In this document: in pieces, positions 36,233-45,248 of the stretch | Numbering within the stretch: position 1 is the first letter of the stretch | How the letters are laid out: every line of letters starts with the position of its first letter | DNA from: Bacteroidales bacterium | GTDB lineage: Bacteria; Bacteroidota; Bacteroidia; Bacteroidales; JAADGE01 | NCBI GenBank assembly: GCA_021108035.1 | Contig: JAIORQ010000009.1 | Coordinates: 1-64,000 of the forward strand | DNA length: 64,000 bases | Reading direction: 5' to 3' | Position numbers and translations under genes: made by a program | The notes under the pieces: generated by a model | What the model saw: only the letters and a program-made list of their open reading frames with translations | Databases searched by the model: none | Told to the model about the DNA's origin: nothing

Positions 36233-36844
36233 ATGAAAAAATCAGTAATTATTATAGTTCTAATATTCAGTTTTACAGGCATTTTTGCTCAAAATTCAAC
36301 TGATATTATAAAAGCATTTAAAACAAGCTATTCTCTTGAAAAAGAAGGTGAATATAAAAAAGCAGCCGATGAACTGAAGAAAGTATACTCTGATGATTCA
36401 TATGAGATTAATTTAAGAATCGCTTGGTTATTATATAATTCCGGATTATTTGATGAATCGGCAGCTCACTATCAGAAAGCATTAAATTTGAAACCCTATT
36501 CTGAAGAAGCAAAATTCGGATTGATATATCCGAAAGCTGCACAAGGAAAATGGACTGAAGTTATTAATATATACAATAAAATTCTTGAAATCAGCCCTAA
36601 TAATACTATTGCAAATTACAGGTTGGGTCTTATCCTGTACGGTCAGAAAAACTATACAAAAGCTGCAAGTTATTTTGAAAAAGTATTGGATCTTTATCCT
36701 TTTGACTATGATGCTTTATTAATGATGGCTTGGACAGATTATTCATTAGGAAAGATGAAGGAAGCAAAAATACTTTTTACAAAAGTTCTTATGAATTCTC
36801 CCGGTAATGAATCTGCAACTGAAGGAATCGGACTGATAAAATAA
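36233..36844 (+). CDS. Secreted TPR-repeat protein
   Basis: 203 residues. Signal peptide (IIIVLIFSFTGIFAQ), then about four to five TPR units (AWLLYNSGLFDESAAHYQKALNLKP, YRLGLILYGQKNYTKAASYFEKVL and others). Third gene of the operon, 16 bases after the barrel protein, closed by a clear terminator. Likely a periplasmic protein-protein adaptor. Confidence 0.8.
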   Translation: MKKSVIIIVLIFSFTGIFAQNSTDIIKAFKTSYSLEKEGEYKKAADELKKVYSDDSYEINLRIAWLLYNSGLFDESAAHYQKALNLKPYSEEAKFGLIYPKAAQGKWTEVINIYNKILEISPNNTIANYRLGLILYGQKNYTKAASYFEKVLDLYPFDYDALLMMAWTDYSLGKMKEAKILFTKVLMNSPGNESATEGIGLIK

Positions 36845-36846
36845 AA

Positions 36847-36878
36847 AAAACCACCGAATAAATAAATACGGTGGTTTT
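36847..36878. terminator. Bidirectional intrinsic terminator
   Basis: A 10-bp perfect stem (AAAACCACCG / CGGTGGTTTT) with a 12-base AT-rich loop, between the convergent genes ending at 36844 and 36906. Confidence 0.85.
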
Positions 36879-36905
36879 AAAAATTGTTTGTTTATGAATT
36901 TAATT

Positions 36906-37346
36906 CTATGATTTTGTAAAAAAATCCATCATTTGTAAATAATTGTCCTTATTTATTTCAAGAACAAATTTGTCATCTTTATAGACATAAAAAAGTTTAT
37001 TCAGATTACCGTTCGCATCATTTTTTTGAAACATATAAATACTAAATCCGTGTTTGGTTTTCAAAAGTTTTAAAAAATCACAATCTTCACATGGTTTTCC
37101 TTTAATAAAGACTTGTTTTTTTTGAAAAACTTCACCGGATTTTCTGTATGATATAATTTCGTTCTTTCTGTACTTTACTTTTGATCCGTCTTCATTTTTG
37201 CATACTAAATATGCATTGGTTCCGTATCTTACTTTAGTGAAGTAAGTTACTCCGTCTTCTGTTACAACATAATCTGTGACGACAGGTCCTGAATATGCGC
37301 TTAATGTTACTGTTGCAATTATTGCAATTAAAATAAGTTTTTTCAT
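36906..37346 (-). CDS. Small secreted protein, unknown function
   Basis: 146 residues. Signal peptide (LILIAIIATVTLSAYSGP), then a compact beta-rich domain with a Cys pair CEDC (about 92-95) and one other Cys (VCKNEDG). Sequence pattern VVTEDGVTYFTKVRYGTNAYL suggests a repeated beta-hairpin. No family recognised. Stand-alone, ending at the shared terminator. Confidence 0.6.
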   Translation of the reverse strand: MKKLILIAIIATVTLSAYSGPVVTDYVVTEDGVTYFTKVRYGTNAYLVCKNEDGSKVKYRKNEIISYRKSGEVFQKKQVFIKGKPCEDCDFLKLLKTKHGFSIYMFQKNDANGNLNKLFYVYKDDKFVLEINKDNYLQMMDFFTKS

Positions 37347-37543
37347 CTTCTTTCCTTTTTAAGTTTAATATTTAAGTAAATTTCTGTTAAGTTAATATTG
37401 TAAGTGCGCACTTTCAAATAGTAACTTTTATTAATTTTTGATTCACTTATAAGACGAGAAGATATATTGTTTGTTACTAAAAAAGTATAAGTAGCAATTT
37501 AAATATTATGTAGATACTCTTTATGTCTATAAACTGCATAAAA

Positions 37544-37567
37544 AAAGCCGGAATTAATTCCGGCTTT
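37544..37567. terminator. Palindromic terminator downstream of the TPR membrane protein gene
   Basis: A perfect 24-base palindrome (AAAGCCGGAATT / AATTCCGGCTTT), A/T-flanked, 23 bases after the stop of the minus-strand gene at 37590. Confidence 0.75.
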
Positions 37568-37589
37568 ATCTTTTATGTAATAACTACTT

Positions 37590-38282
37590 TTAAAGTTTCA
37601 TTTTTGCTCTTGTTATGAATTTCTCAATACTTCTTTCTTCTTCTGAATCTTTGTAGTCTTTTTTAATCTTTTCATAAGCATCTAATGCAGCTTGCCAATT
37701 ACCTAATTCTTCATTTACTCTTCCGAGTTTCATTAAAAAAATTGGCCCTGTTAAATTATTTTCACTTTCTTCAGAAGCTTTTTCATAAAATTCTGCTGCT
37801 TTAGCAAAATTGCCCAATTCAACATATGAATCTCCGAGACAACCCAAAGCAATTGGCTCAAGTAATTTATCATTAGTAGAGAAATCAGATAAATAATCAA
37901 TTGCATTATCAAATTCTCCTATTTTATAATATGATAAACCTGCATAATAATTAGATAAATTAGCGGCATTTGTTGATCCGTAATCATCAATAATTTGTAA
38001 AAACCCGGGGTAATCACCATCTCCGTTCAAAGCAAGATCAAATGAGTCTCTTTCAAAATATTGTTGAGCAACAAACAATTGTTCTTGTACTTCAATTTCC
38101 AAAGGTTTAATATAAAACTGCTTATAAGCAAAAATCAAACCTACAATTCCTAATACTATAAAAGCTGCTATTGATAATTGTTTTTGATATTTTTCCAAAA
38201 ATTGTTCGGTTCTTGATAAAGATCCTTCAATTGTTTGAAAACTGCTGTCAATTTGAGCTCCTGCTTTTTTCTTCTTTGCCAT
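37590..38282 (-). CDS. Membrane-anchored TPR protein (YfgM-like)
   Basis: 230 residues. One membrane helix (LSIAAFIVLGIVGLIFAYKQF, about 35-55) after a short cytoplasmic head, then about four TPR repeats in the periplasm (ANLSNYYAGLSYYKIGEFDNAIDYL, CLGDSYVELGNFAKAAEFYEKA). This topology resembles YfgM-type periplasmic chaperone cofactors. Divergent from recF. Confidence 0.75.
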   Translation of the reverse strand: MAKKKKAGAQIDSSFQTIEGSLSRTEQFLEKYQKQLSIAAFIVLGIVGLIFAYKQFYIKPLEIEVQEQLFVAQQYFERDSFDLALNGDGDYPGFLQIIDDYGSTNAANLSNYYAGLSYYKIGEFDNAIDYLSDFSTNDKLLEPIALGCLGDSYVELGNFAKAAEFYEKASEESENNLTGPIFLMKLGRVNEELGNWQAALDAYEKIKKDYKDSEEERSIEKFITRAKMKL

Positions 38283-38423
38283 TATTCAATATCTATAAAT
38301 TTTGAACGGCAAAAGTATCAAAAAATACTTACCGGCTAAAAAAAATCAAATAAAATTAGAGTATTTTTTAAAACTGCCTGAAATATTAATTCAAATTAGT
38401 ATATTTTAAACGCAGTATTTTTG

Positions 38424-38431
38424 TAATTTTG
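38424..38431 (+). promoter_or_regulatory. -7 box (TAATTTTG) upstream of recF
   Basis: TAnnTTTG match 58 bases before the recF ATG. Confidence 0.4.
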
Positions 38432-38489
38432 CTGATTACAACGGTATATTGAAAAAATATGGTTCTACCATGAATTTAGCGGAATATTT

Positions 38490-39593
38490 ATGTTTTTGAA
38501 AAACCTGAAAATACTGAATTTTAAAAATCTGGAAGAAGCTGAACCGGAATTTTCCCAAAAGCTTAACTGTTTTACCGGAAATAACGGAGCAGGAAAAACT
38601 AATATTTTGGATGCTGTTTATTATTTATCTTTTACAAAAAGCTATTTTAATACAACCGATTCGCAAAACGTGCAATATAATTCAGATTTTTTTGTAATTC
38701 AGGGTGATTTTAATAAAAATGATAAAAACGAAAAAGTTTATTGTGCATACAGTTCAGTAAAGAAGAAAATTTTTAAAAGAAATGATAAGCCATATAAAAA
38801 ATTTTCCGAGCATATCGGTTTGTTTCCTGTTGTTATTATTTCTCCTGATGACAATATTTTGATTTCAGGGCCTGCAGAAGAAAGACGAAAATATATTGAT
38901 TCTGTAATTTCGCAATATGATAAAGAATATCTTTATGAACTTATTAAGTATCAAAAAGTACTTTCTCAAAGAAACAGATTATTAAAGAATTATAATACAT
39001 CAGGTTATTTCGATAAAGATACTATAGACGTTTATGATGATCAACTGTCTGCATCAGGAATAAATCTGCATGCTAAAAGAAAAGAATTTGTATCCGAACT
39101 TATATCAATATTTACAAGGTATTATGAAAATATCTCTAAAAAAAAGGAAACTGTAAATTTGATTTACAATTCACACCTTAATAATAATGATATAAAAGAC
39201 CTCTTAAAAGAAAGTATCAATAAGGATAAAATTCTTGGTTATACAACAAAAGGAATTCACAGAGACGATCTGATTTTTGAAATAAATGATCATTCATTGA
39301 GAAAATCAGGTTCCCAGGGTCAACAAAAAACTTTTTTAATTGCATTAAAATTTGCTCAATACGAATTCATTAAAAAAATTAGTAAAATAAATCCTTTGCT
39401 GTTGTTAGATGATATATTTGATAAATTTGATTCAGAGCGTGTTGAAGAAATCATTAAACTTACAAGTAATAATAATTTTGGTCAGATATTTATTACTGAT
39501 ACTAATCCAAACAGAGTAAAAAAACTTATTGATAAAGAAAAAGGAGACTATAAATTGTTTAATGTTGATAGAGGAATAATTGAAGAAAAATAA
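38490..39593 (+). CDS. recF: DNA replication/repair protein RecF
   Basis: 367 residues. Walker A FTGNNGAGKTNILDAVYY (about 28-45), the RecF-specific middle (VVIISPDDNILISGPAEERRKYID), signature SGSQGQQKTFLIAL, and Walker B PLLLLDDIFDKFD. RecF loads RecA at gaps with RecO/RecR. Stand-alone, not beside dnaN/gyrB as in some bacteria. Confidence 0.96.
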   Translation: MFLKNLKILNFKNLEEAEPEFSQKLNCFTGNNGAGKTNILDAVYYLSFTKSYFNTTDSQNVQYNSDFFVIQGDFNKNDKNEKVYCAYSSVKKKIFKRNDKPYKKFSEHIGLFPVVIISPDDNILISGPAEERRKYIDSVISQYDKEYLYELIKYQKVLSQRNRLLKNYNTSGYFDKDTIDVYDDQLSASGINLHAKRKEFVSELISIFTRYYENISKKKETVNLIYNSHLNNNDIKDLLKESINKDKILGYTTKGIHRDDLIFEINDHSLRKSGSQGQQKTFLIALKFAQYEFIKKISKINPLLLLDDIFDKFDSERVEEIIKLTSNNNFGQIFITDTNPNRVKKLIDKEKGDYKLFNVDRGIIEEK

Positions 39594-39671
39594 TGTATGA
39601 ACAGCATGATTCAAGATGCTGAAAAAACCTTTCGGATTAATAATTTTTTACAATTAATCTTTTACTTTTCT

Positions 39672-39679
39672 TACTTTTG
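39672..39679 (+). promoter_or_regulatory. -7 box (TACTTTTG) six bases before an ATG
   Basis: TAnnTTTG match ending 6 bases before the ATG at 39686 of the AraC regulator. Transcription would start at or next to the start codon, i.e. a leaderless message. Confidence 0.45.
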
Positions 39680-39685
39680 TACTTA

Positions 39686-41036
39686 ATGGATTCAATAATA
39701 TACATAGGAATAACACAGTCGTTTTTTGCAGCATTAATAATTTTCACTAAAGAAACTAAACAATTATCGGATAAATTTATGGCTTTATGGCTGTTGATAA
39801 TTGCCGGGGAGTTAATTTCTGCATTGATAAAAGAAAAAATCGGAATTATTCCTCATATTCCAATTATTCCCTTTTTATTCGGGCCTATTATGTTTTTTTA
39901 TGTTACAACAATGATTGGAGAAAAGAACAAGATGTTAAGAACTGATTGGCTTCACTTTATTCCTTTTATTTTATTTTTGGCGGTCTCCATAATTTTTTTC
40001 AGAAATCCGGACTTCAATACTCCAAATATTTTACAAAATGATTCTTTTTTGTCATTACGTGTTTTTATCGGGGTTTCTTTTGTTTGTTCTATAGTTATTT
40101 ATACAATAATTGTATTTATGTTTCTTCATAGATATAAACTTAATATCAAAAATATTTTTTCATTTACGTCTGAAAAAATTACACTAAATTGGGTCAAAAT
40201 TTTAGCAGTCTGTTTTTGCATATTACCCATATTTACAATCTTTCACGGTATAGGCCATGTTGTAATAGGCGAGCCTGTTGTTTATGAAAATTATGGTGTA
40301 TTAAAACACCAATATATTGGTTTTACAGCCTTTGCTTTTTTGTACAGTTATTTTGGAATTAAACAACCTGCTTTATTTGGCAACAGAGGAAAATTAAAAC
40401 AGTCAAACGAGAATAATGAACCGAAATCAAATAATATCTGCAAATACGAACGTTCCGGTTTAAAAGAAAAAGATGCACAAAGCTATCTGAAACAACTTAT
40501 TGATTATGTTGAAATAAAAAAGCCATACCTTAACGGAACGCTTGCAATTCAGGATATTGCTAATGAATTAAGCATCTCAAGGCATTATCTTACACAAATA
40601 ATAAATAAAAAATTAGAAAAAAACTTTTATACTTTTATTAATGAATATCGTGTAGCTGAATTTAAGCTCCGCCTTTCCGATAAGACAAATAAACATATAA
40701 TCCTAATTGGAATTGCTTATGATTCCGGTTTCAACTCTAAATCTTCCTTTAATATAAGTTTTTAACCTGCATTATGCACGCATTAAAATTTTGTTGTAAT
40801 TGAGGCGTCAAACCTTGAAGCTGTATATTAATACTGCGAAAGGTTTGCAACGAAAAGTACAGCAAAATTATAATGTGCCTTTGGTAAAAATTTTAAAATT
40901 CAGTTTTTATATAAAAAAATTGTAAAAGTATGATAATCTGCAAAATAACTGATTTTTTTAAATTTTTATGAATAATGCAGGTTAAGAATATTACAGGTAT
41001 GACTCCTTCTGAGTATAAAAAAAAGATGAATCAATA
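39686..41036 (+). pseudogene. AraC-family membrane regulator, 3' end broken by a frameshift and a MITE
   Basis: The open part (39686-40765) encodes about seven membrane helices (first 230 residues) and then a cytoplasmic AraC HTH domain (LAIQDIANELSISRHYLTQII). It ends early at FNSKSSFNISF. The two related fragments at 46253-46404 and 55557-55706 read SSFNIVFKNITGxTPSEYKK here. Compared with them this gene has one extra A (AATATAAG versus AATATAG) and then a 216-bp insertion. Its lost tail (KNITGMTPSEYKKKMNQ, stop) resumes at 40986-41036. The second recognition helix of the DNA-binding domain is incomplete, so DNA binding is probably lost or altered. Confidence 0.82.
40766..40981 (+). mobile_element. 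MITE family 1, copy A (216 bp)
   Basis: Ends CCTGCATTAT...ATAATGCAGG (inverted repeats) and is flanked by TTAA on both sides (40762-40765 and 40982-40985). No coding capacity. About 80% identical by eye to the reverse complement of 62334-62550. Left half folds as a 97-nt hairpin (arms 40780-40799 and 40857-40876, inner stem CAAACCTT/AAGGTTTG, apical stem around ATTA). Right half folds as a second hairpin (AAAATTTTAAAATTCAGTT / AACTGATTTTTTTAAATTT). Confidence 0.85.
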
Positions 41037-41115
41037 GAATATCAATATGAATATTTTTCCGGTGAAGTTTAACGAAAATTTCATCCGAATATACAATTCT
41101 TGCTTAATTTATAAT

Positions 41116-41363
41116 GGCTGTGGTTTAGGTATTCTTGGATGATTTTGCAATTACTGCGAAGCAGTGAAACAATAGTAACCACAGGTATAACCTGTGGATA
41201 ATCTACGAATATAAAACATCAACACCGAAAGGTGTTGAACTCCTGTCGGAGTTCTTTTTATCTATCCTGTTCCTTCCATAGGTTGCACCTATGGTTACTA
41301 TTGTTAAATCCCGTTCGGGATTATTACAATATACATATTTCACAGAATACCTAAACCATAGCC
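41116..41363. mobile_element. Nested-palindrome miniature element (248 bp) with 8-bp target duplication
   Basis: 19-bp terminal inverted repeats (GGCTGTGGTTTAGGTATTC and GGCTATGGTTTAGGTATTC, one difference) flanked by TTTATAAT at 41108-41115 and 41364-41371. An inner inverted repeat (AACAATAGTAACCACAGGT at 41168-41186 versus 41287-41305, one difference) and five small hairpins (CCACAGGTATAACCTGTGG, CAACACCGAAAGGTGTTG, AACTCCTGTCGGAGTT, CCATAGGTTGCACCTATGG, ATCCCGTTCGGGAT) make almost the whole element self-complementary. No gene. Confidence 0.8.
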
Positions 41364-41479
41364 TTTATAATCAATGCTGCCTTATGCCCGATGATTAATT
41401 TAGTTTTATTATGATTGTATTGATTTTAATGTTTTATACAATAATTCTCATTTTTCTTCACAACAATTCCTTAGATAAA

Positions 41480-41500
41480 TTTTACGTTAATTACGTAAAA
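41480..41500. promoter_or_regulatory. Palindrome TTTTACGT-N5-ACGTAAAA upstream of kinase 1
   Basis: 8-bp perfect arms with spacer TAATT. The same palindrome (arms 9 bp) precedes kinase 2 at 46486-46508, at a similar distance from the -7 box (about 70-90 bases), while much of the surrounding sequence has diverged. Possible operator. Confidence 0.5.
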
Positions 41501-41547
41501 AAAGATGTTTAAAAATAAGTTGTCTGACAAATTTAGAAAGTTTATCT

Positions 41548-41575
41548 TTGTCTGTTATGTTTTTTTATATATTTG
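41548..41575 (+). promoter_or_regulatory. Putative promoter of sensor kinase 1
   Basis: TTG at 41548-41550 and TATATTTG (TAnnTTTG) at 41568-41575, spacing 17; the same -7 octamer precedes kinase 2 at 46578-46585. Leader of about 105 bases follows. Confidence 0.5.
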
Positions 41576-41686
41576 ATAAAATGTTTATTGTTTTCTTATA
41601 AAACAAATTAAATAAAAAGGGGGGATTTTCGGAAAATCTCATCAATTTTAAATTTTTAGTTGGTTAGTAATAATACATAAAGTAAA

Positions 41687-44600
41687 ATGATAAAAAAAAT
41701 TCTTTGCATTTTTTTTCTGTTTATTTTGATTACAAATAATCTGAACAGTCAGGTTAAAAATTTGGGGCTTCCTTACATTAAAAATTATTCAACTAAAGAT
41801 TACAGAGCAGCGGCACAAAACTGGTCTATATATCAAGATAACAGAGGTGTTATGTATTTTGGCAATACAATTGGATTACTTGAATTTGACGGAAATGAAT
41901 GGCGTTTGACAGAATTAACTAATAAATCAATTGTACGTTCTATTTGCGAGGGCGAAAACAATAAAATTTATATTGGAGGCAGTGATGAAATTGGCTATTT
42001 AGATATAGATTCTGTTGGGCAAAGGGAATATCATTCGTTATTAGAAAAAATACCTGAGGAAGAAAGAGGATTTAAAGATGTTTGGGCAATTTATAAAATT
42101 AAAAAATCACTAATATTTCAATCTTTTACAAAAATATTCATATTAGAAGGAGAAAAAATAACAATAATACATCCTGAAAACAGGTTTCATCGTTCATATT
42201 GTGTTAATAATAAGTTTTATGTGAGAGAATGGGGCAAAGGATTGTCGGTACTGAAAAATAATAAATTAGAACTTGTTCCGGACGGAGAACTTTTTGCCGA
42301 TGAACGAGTTGATCTGATGTTACCGTTTTCGAAAGATGAAATTTTAATCGGTTCTCGCACTAAAGGACTTTTTATTTACAACGGCAAAAATATTACTCCG
42401 TGGAAAACTTCCGTTGATGATATTATTATTAACAGTCAAATTTACAGCGGTATTAAGATTGATGATTATTTTGCAATAGGAACGATACTTAACGGAATAA
42501 TTATAATTGATAAAACAGGTAAACCAATTCAATCTTTGACTAATGATAAAGGATTGTGTGATAATACTGTATATAGTTTATTTCTTGATGATCAAAAAAA
42601 TTTATGGGCGGCATTAGGAATAGGGATATCATATATAGAAATAAATTCACCTCTTACATATTTCGATAAAAGAAATGGTTTTGATGCTAAGTGTTATTCT
42701 GCCTTGGTACATGATAATGAACTTTATCTTGGTGGTGAACCTTATATGTATTTTCGCGAATGGTTAAGCTATGACAACCCCTTTGAAGTAAAACCCTTTG
42801 TGAAAATAGATAAAACAGCAGGACAGACTTTTCGTTTGGATGAGATTAATAATGAATTGTTTTGTAGTCGCGCCCCTGATATTATGATTATCAATAAAAA
42901 TAATATTCGGAATATTCATGTTAATAACCAAGTTGTATGGACAATAATACCGGTGAAAAATAATCCCGGATTGCTGATTGTTGGTGAAAATGATGGTTTG
43001 TATGTTTTACAAAAAGATAATAATTTATGGAAACTTAAAAATAAAATTAACGGATTTAATGAATTAAGCCGATATATGGTTAAGGATGAAAATAATAACT
43101 ATTGGATAAGTGTTTCAGGAAAAGGAATTTATAGATTTCAGATCAATAGTACTTTAGACAGTGTTATCAATATTAAATTATATGATATAGAAGTTTTTTT
43201 TAATTCATCTCCCAGTAACCAGTTAATTGTAATTGACAACAAAGTGATTATTTCAGCTTCTGACGGGTTTTATTACTATAATAATTCTGCGGATAAATTT
43301 ATTCCCTATGAACCATTTAATCGATTATTATTAAAAGGAGAACCGACACATCTGATAAAGCAAGATGATAAGAAAAATGTTTGGTTTAGCAATGATAACA
43401 GTTTAGGTGTATTTCTATATCAAAGTGAAAACAATTATAAGATTTTTCGTACTCCTTTCTTTAAGTTTGCCAGTACTATTTATACGACATGCCTAATAGA
43501 TTCAAGCAATGTTATATTAGGAGAAGAAAATGGTTTTATTCATTACGATCCTACGTTTAAAAAAGATTACAATCAACCTTTTAATACATTAATTCGAAAA
43601 ATAGAACTGCCGGAAAATGATTCGCTGATTTACGGCGGAAACCAAAAAGATAATTTCAATAAGGACATCTCCGTAAAAACTCTAAGCTTCCGAGAAAATT
43701 CATTGCGGTTTACATATGTTGCCACATTTTACGAAAATATTGAAAAAACACAATATCAGTACAAATTAGAAGGGTTTGATAAGGAATGGTCGTTATGGAC
43801 AAGAGAAACCAGAAAAGATTATACAAAAATCAATCCCGGCACATATACGTTTAAAGTAAAAGCACGCAATGTTTTTCAAATCGAAAGTAAAGAATCTATA
43901 TACAAATTTGTTATTTTACCTCCATGGTATCAGACCTTTTGGGCTTATCTTATATATATCTTACTGGCTGCTTCTTTATTATATTTGATTATTTGGTTAA
44001 ACTCACGACGTTTGAAAATTGCGAATATTAATTTGGAAAAGGCTGTAAATGAGCGTACTGAAAAAATCAGCATGCAAAAAGAAGAGATCCAAACTCAGGC
44101 TGTGGAATTGGAAGAAGCAAATATAGAATTAGCTAAACTTTCGATGGTTGCAAGTAAAACGGATAATTCCGTAATTATTATGGACGCTCAAGGTAATTTT
44201 AATTGGATTAACGATGGTTTTACGAGACTTTACGGGTATAATCTTTCTGAACTTTATAATAAATTTGGCAGTAATTTACTTGAAGTCAGCACTTATCCTA
44301 AAATCAAAAGCATATTTAACAAATGCATTACCGAAAAAGTTTCAGTCAGTTACGAATCAAGTGTTTTTTCTAAAACGGGAGAAACGATATGGATACAAAC
44401 TACTATTACACCCATTCTGAATGAACAAAATTCAGTCGTAAAATTAATTGCAATTGATTCCGATATCAGCAAGCTTAAAGAAGCTGAAAATGAAATATTA
44501 AAACAACATGATGAATTAAAAATACTTAACGCTACAAAAGATAAATTTTTTAATATTATTGCACATGATCTGCGAAATCCGTTTAACTCACTTTTGGGCT

Positions 44601-45211
44601 TCTCCAAATTGTTACTTCAAAATTTAAAAAACCGGAACTTCGAGAAAAGCTATACTTTTGCTGAAATAATAATGAACAGTTCTTTAAAAACGTTTGAATT
44701 ACTGGAAAAACTTCTTACTTGGAGCAGATCACAAACAGGAAAAATAGAAATTAAACCGGAAAATTTAAATATAAAAAAACTGATTGACAATAATATTGAT
44801 TTGTTAAAAAATTCAGCCAAAAATAAAAATATTACTTTATCTGCAAACCTAAAGAACAGCACCGTTGTTTTTGCCGATTCCAATATGGTTAATACTGTTC
44901 TGCAAAACCTGATAACAAATGCAATTAAATTTTCAAATCAGGATGATATTATTACAATAAACGCAAAAGAAACCGATGAATGTGTTCTTGTCAGTGTTTC
45001 TGATACAGGTGTCGGAATATCGCCTGAAAATATAACTAAATTATTCAAAGTGCATGAAAACATAATAACCAAAGGTACTGCGAAGGAACCGGGAACAGGT
45101 CTTGGTTTAATACTTTGTAAGGAGTTTATAGAAAAACATAAGGGTAAAATTTGGGCAGAAAGCACTTTAGGCAAAGGAACTATATTCTACTTTACTTTAC
45201 AAAAGGGATGA
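41687..45211 (+). CDS. Two-component propeller sensor histidine kinase, paralog 1
   Basis: 1174 residues. Signal peptide (ILCIFFLFILITNNLNSQ). Two-bladed-propeller sensor built of Reg_prop repeats (for example NRGVMYFGNTIGLLEFDG, DDQKNLWAALGIGISY) to about residue 680. Y_Y_Y domain about 683-745 (YQYKLEGFDKEWSLW), membrane helix about 751-773, coiled coil about 775-830, PAS about 830-935, HisKA with H960 in IIAHDLRNPFNS, and HATPase with N box NLITNAIKF, DTGVGIS and GTGLGL. Unlike classic hybrid systems of this type it has no receiver and no HTH after the kinase, so it must signal to a separate protein. Tandem paralog at 46695-50225. Confidence 0.93.
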   Translation: MIKKILCIFFLFILITNNLNSQVKNLGLPYIKNYSTKDYRAAAQNWSIYQDNRGVMYFGNTIGLLEFDGNEWRLTELTNKSIVRSICEGENNKIYIGGSDEIGYLDIDSVGQREYHSLLEKIPEEERGFKDVWAIYKIKKSLIFQSFTKIFILEGEKITIIHPENRFHRSYCVNNKFYVREWGKGLSVLKNNKLELVPDGELFADERVDLMLPFSKDEILIGSRTKGLFIYNGKNITPWKTSVDDIIINSQIYSGIKIDDYFAIGTILNGIIIIDKTGKPIQSLTNDKGLCDNTVYSLFLDDQKNLWAALGIGISYIEINSPLTYFDKRNGFDAKCYSALVHDNELYLGGEPYMYFREWLSYDNPFEVKPFVKIDKTAGQTFRLDEINNELFCSRAPDIMIINKNNIRNIHVNNQVVWTIIPVKNNPGLLIVGENDGLYVLQKDNNLWKLKNKINGFNELSRYMVKDENNNYWISVSGKGIYRFQINSTLDSVINIKLYDIEVFFNSSPSNQLIVIDNKVIISASDGFYYYNNSADKFIPYEPFNRLLLKGEPTHLIKQDDKKNVWFSNDNSLGVFLYQSENNYKIFRTPFFKFASTIYTTCLIDSSNVILGEENGFIHYDPTFKKDYNQPFNTLIRKIELPENDSLIYGGNQKDNFNKDISVKTLSFRENSLRFTYVATFYENIEKTQYQYKLEGFDKEWSLWTRETRKDYTKINPGTYTFKVKARNVFQIESKESIYKFVILPPWYQTFWAYLIYILLAASLLYLIIWLNSRRLKIANINLEKAVNERTEKISMQKEEIQTQAVELEEANIELAKLSMVASKTDNSVIIMDAQGNFNWINDGFTRLYGYNLSELYNKFGSNLLEVSTYPKIKSIFNKCITEKVSVSYESSVFSKTGETIWIQTTITPILNEQNSVVKLIAIDSDISKLKEAENEILKQHDELKILNATKDKFFNIIAHDLRNPFNSLLGFSKLLLQNLKNRNFEKSYTFAEIIMNSSLKTFELLEKLLTWSRSQTGKIEIKPENLNIKKLIDNNIDLLKNSAKNKNITLSANLKNSTVVFADSNMVNTVLQNLITNAIKFSNQDDIITINAKETDECVLVSVSDTGVGISPENITKLFKVHENIITKGTAKEPGTGLGLILCKEFIEKHKGKIWAESTLGKGTIFYFTLQKG

Positions 45212-45248
45212 TATATCATTGTTGTGAGTCATAAAAATAGAAATTGAT

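Noticed and set aside
38470..38499. Nine-codon frame (MNLAEYLCF) overlapping the recF start
   Set aside because: Too short, no attenuator structure, and such overlaps arise by chance in AT-rich DNA.
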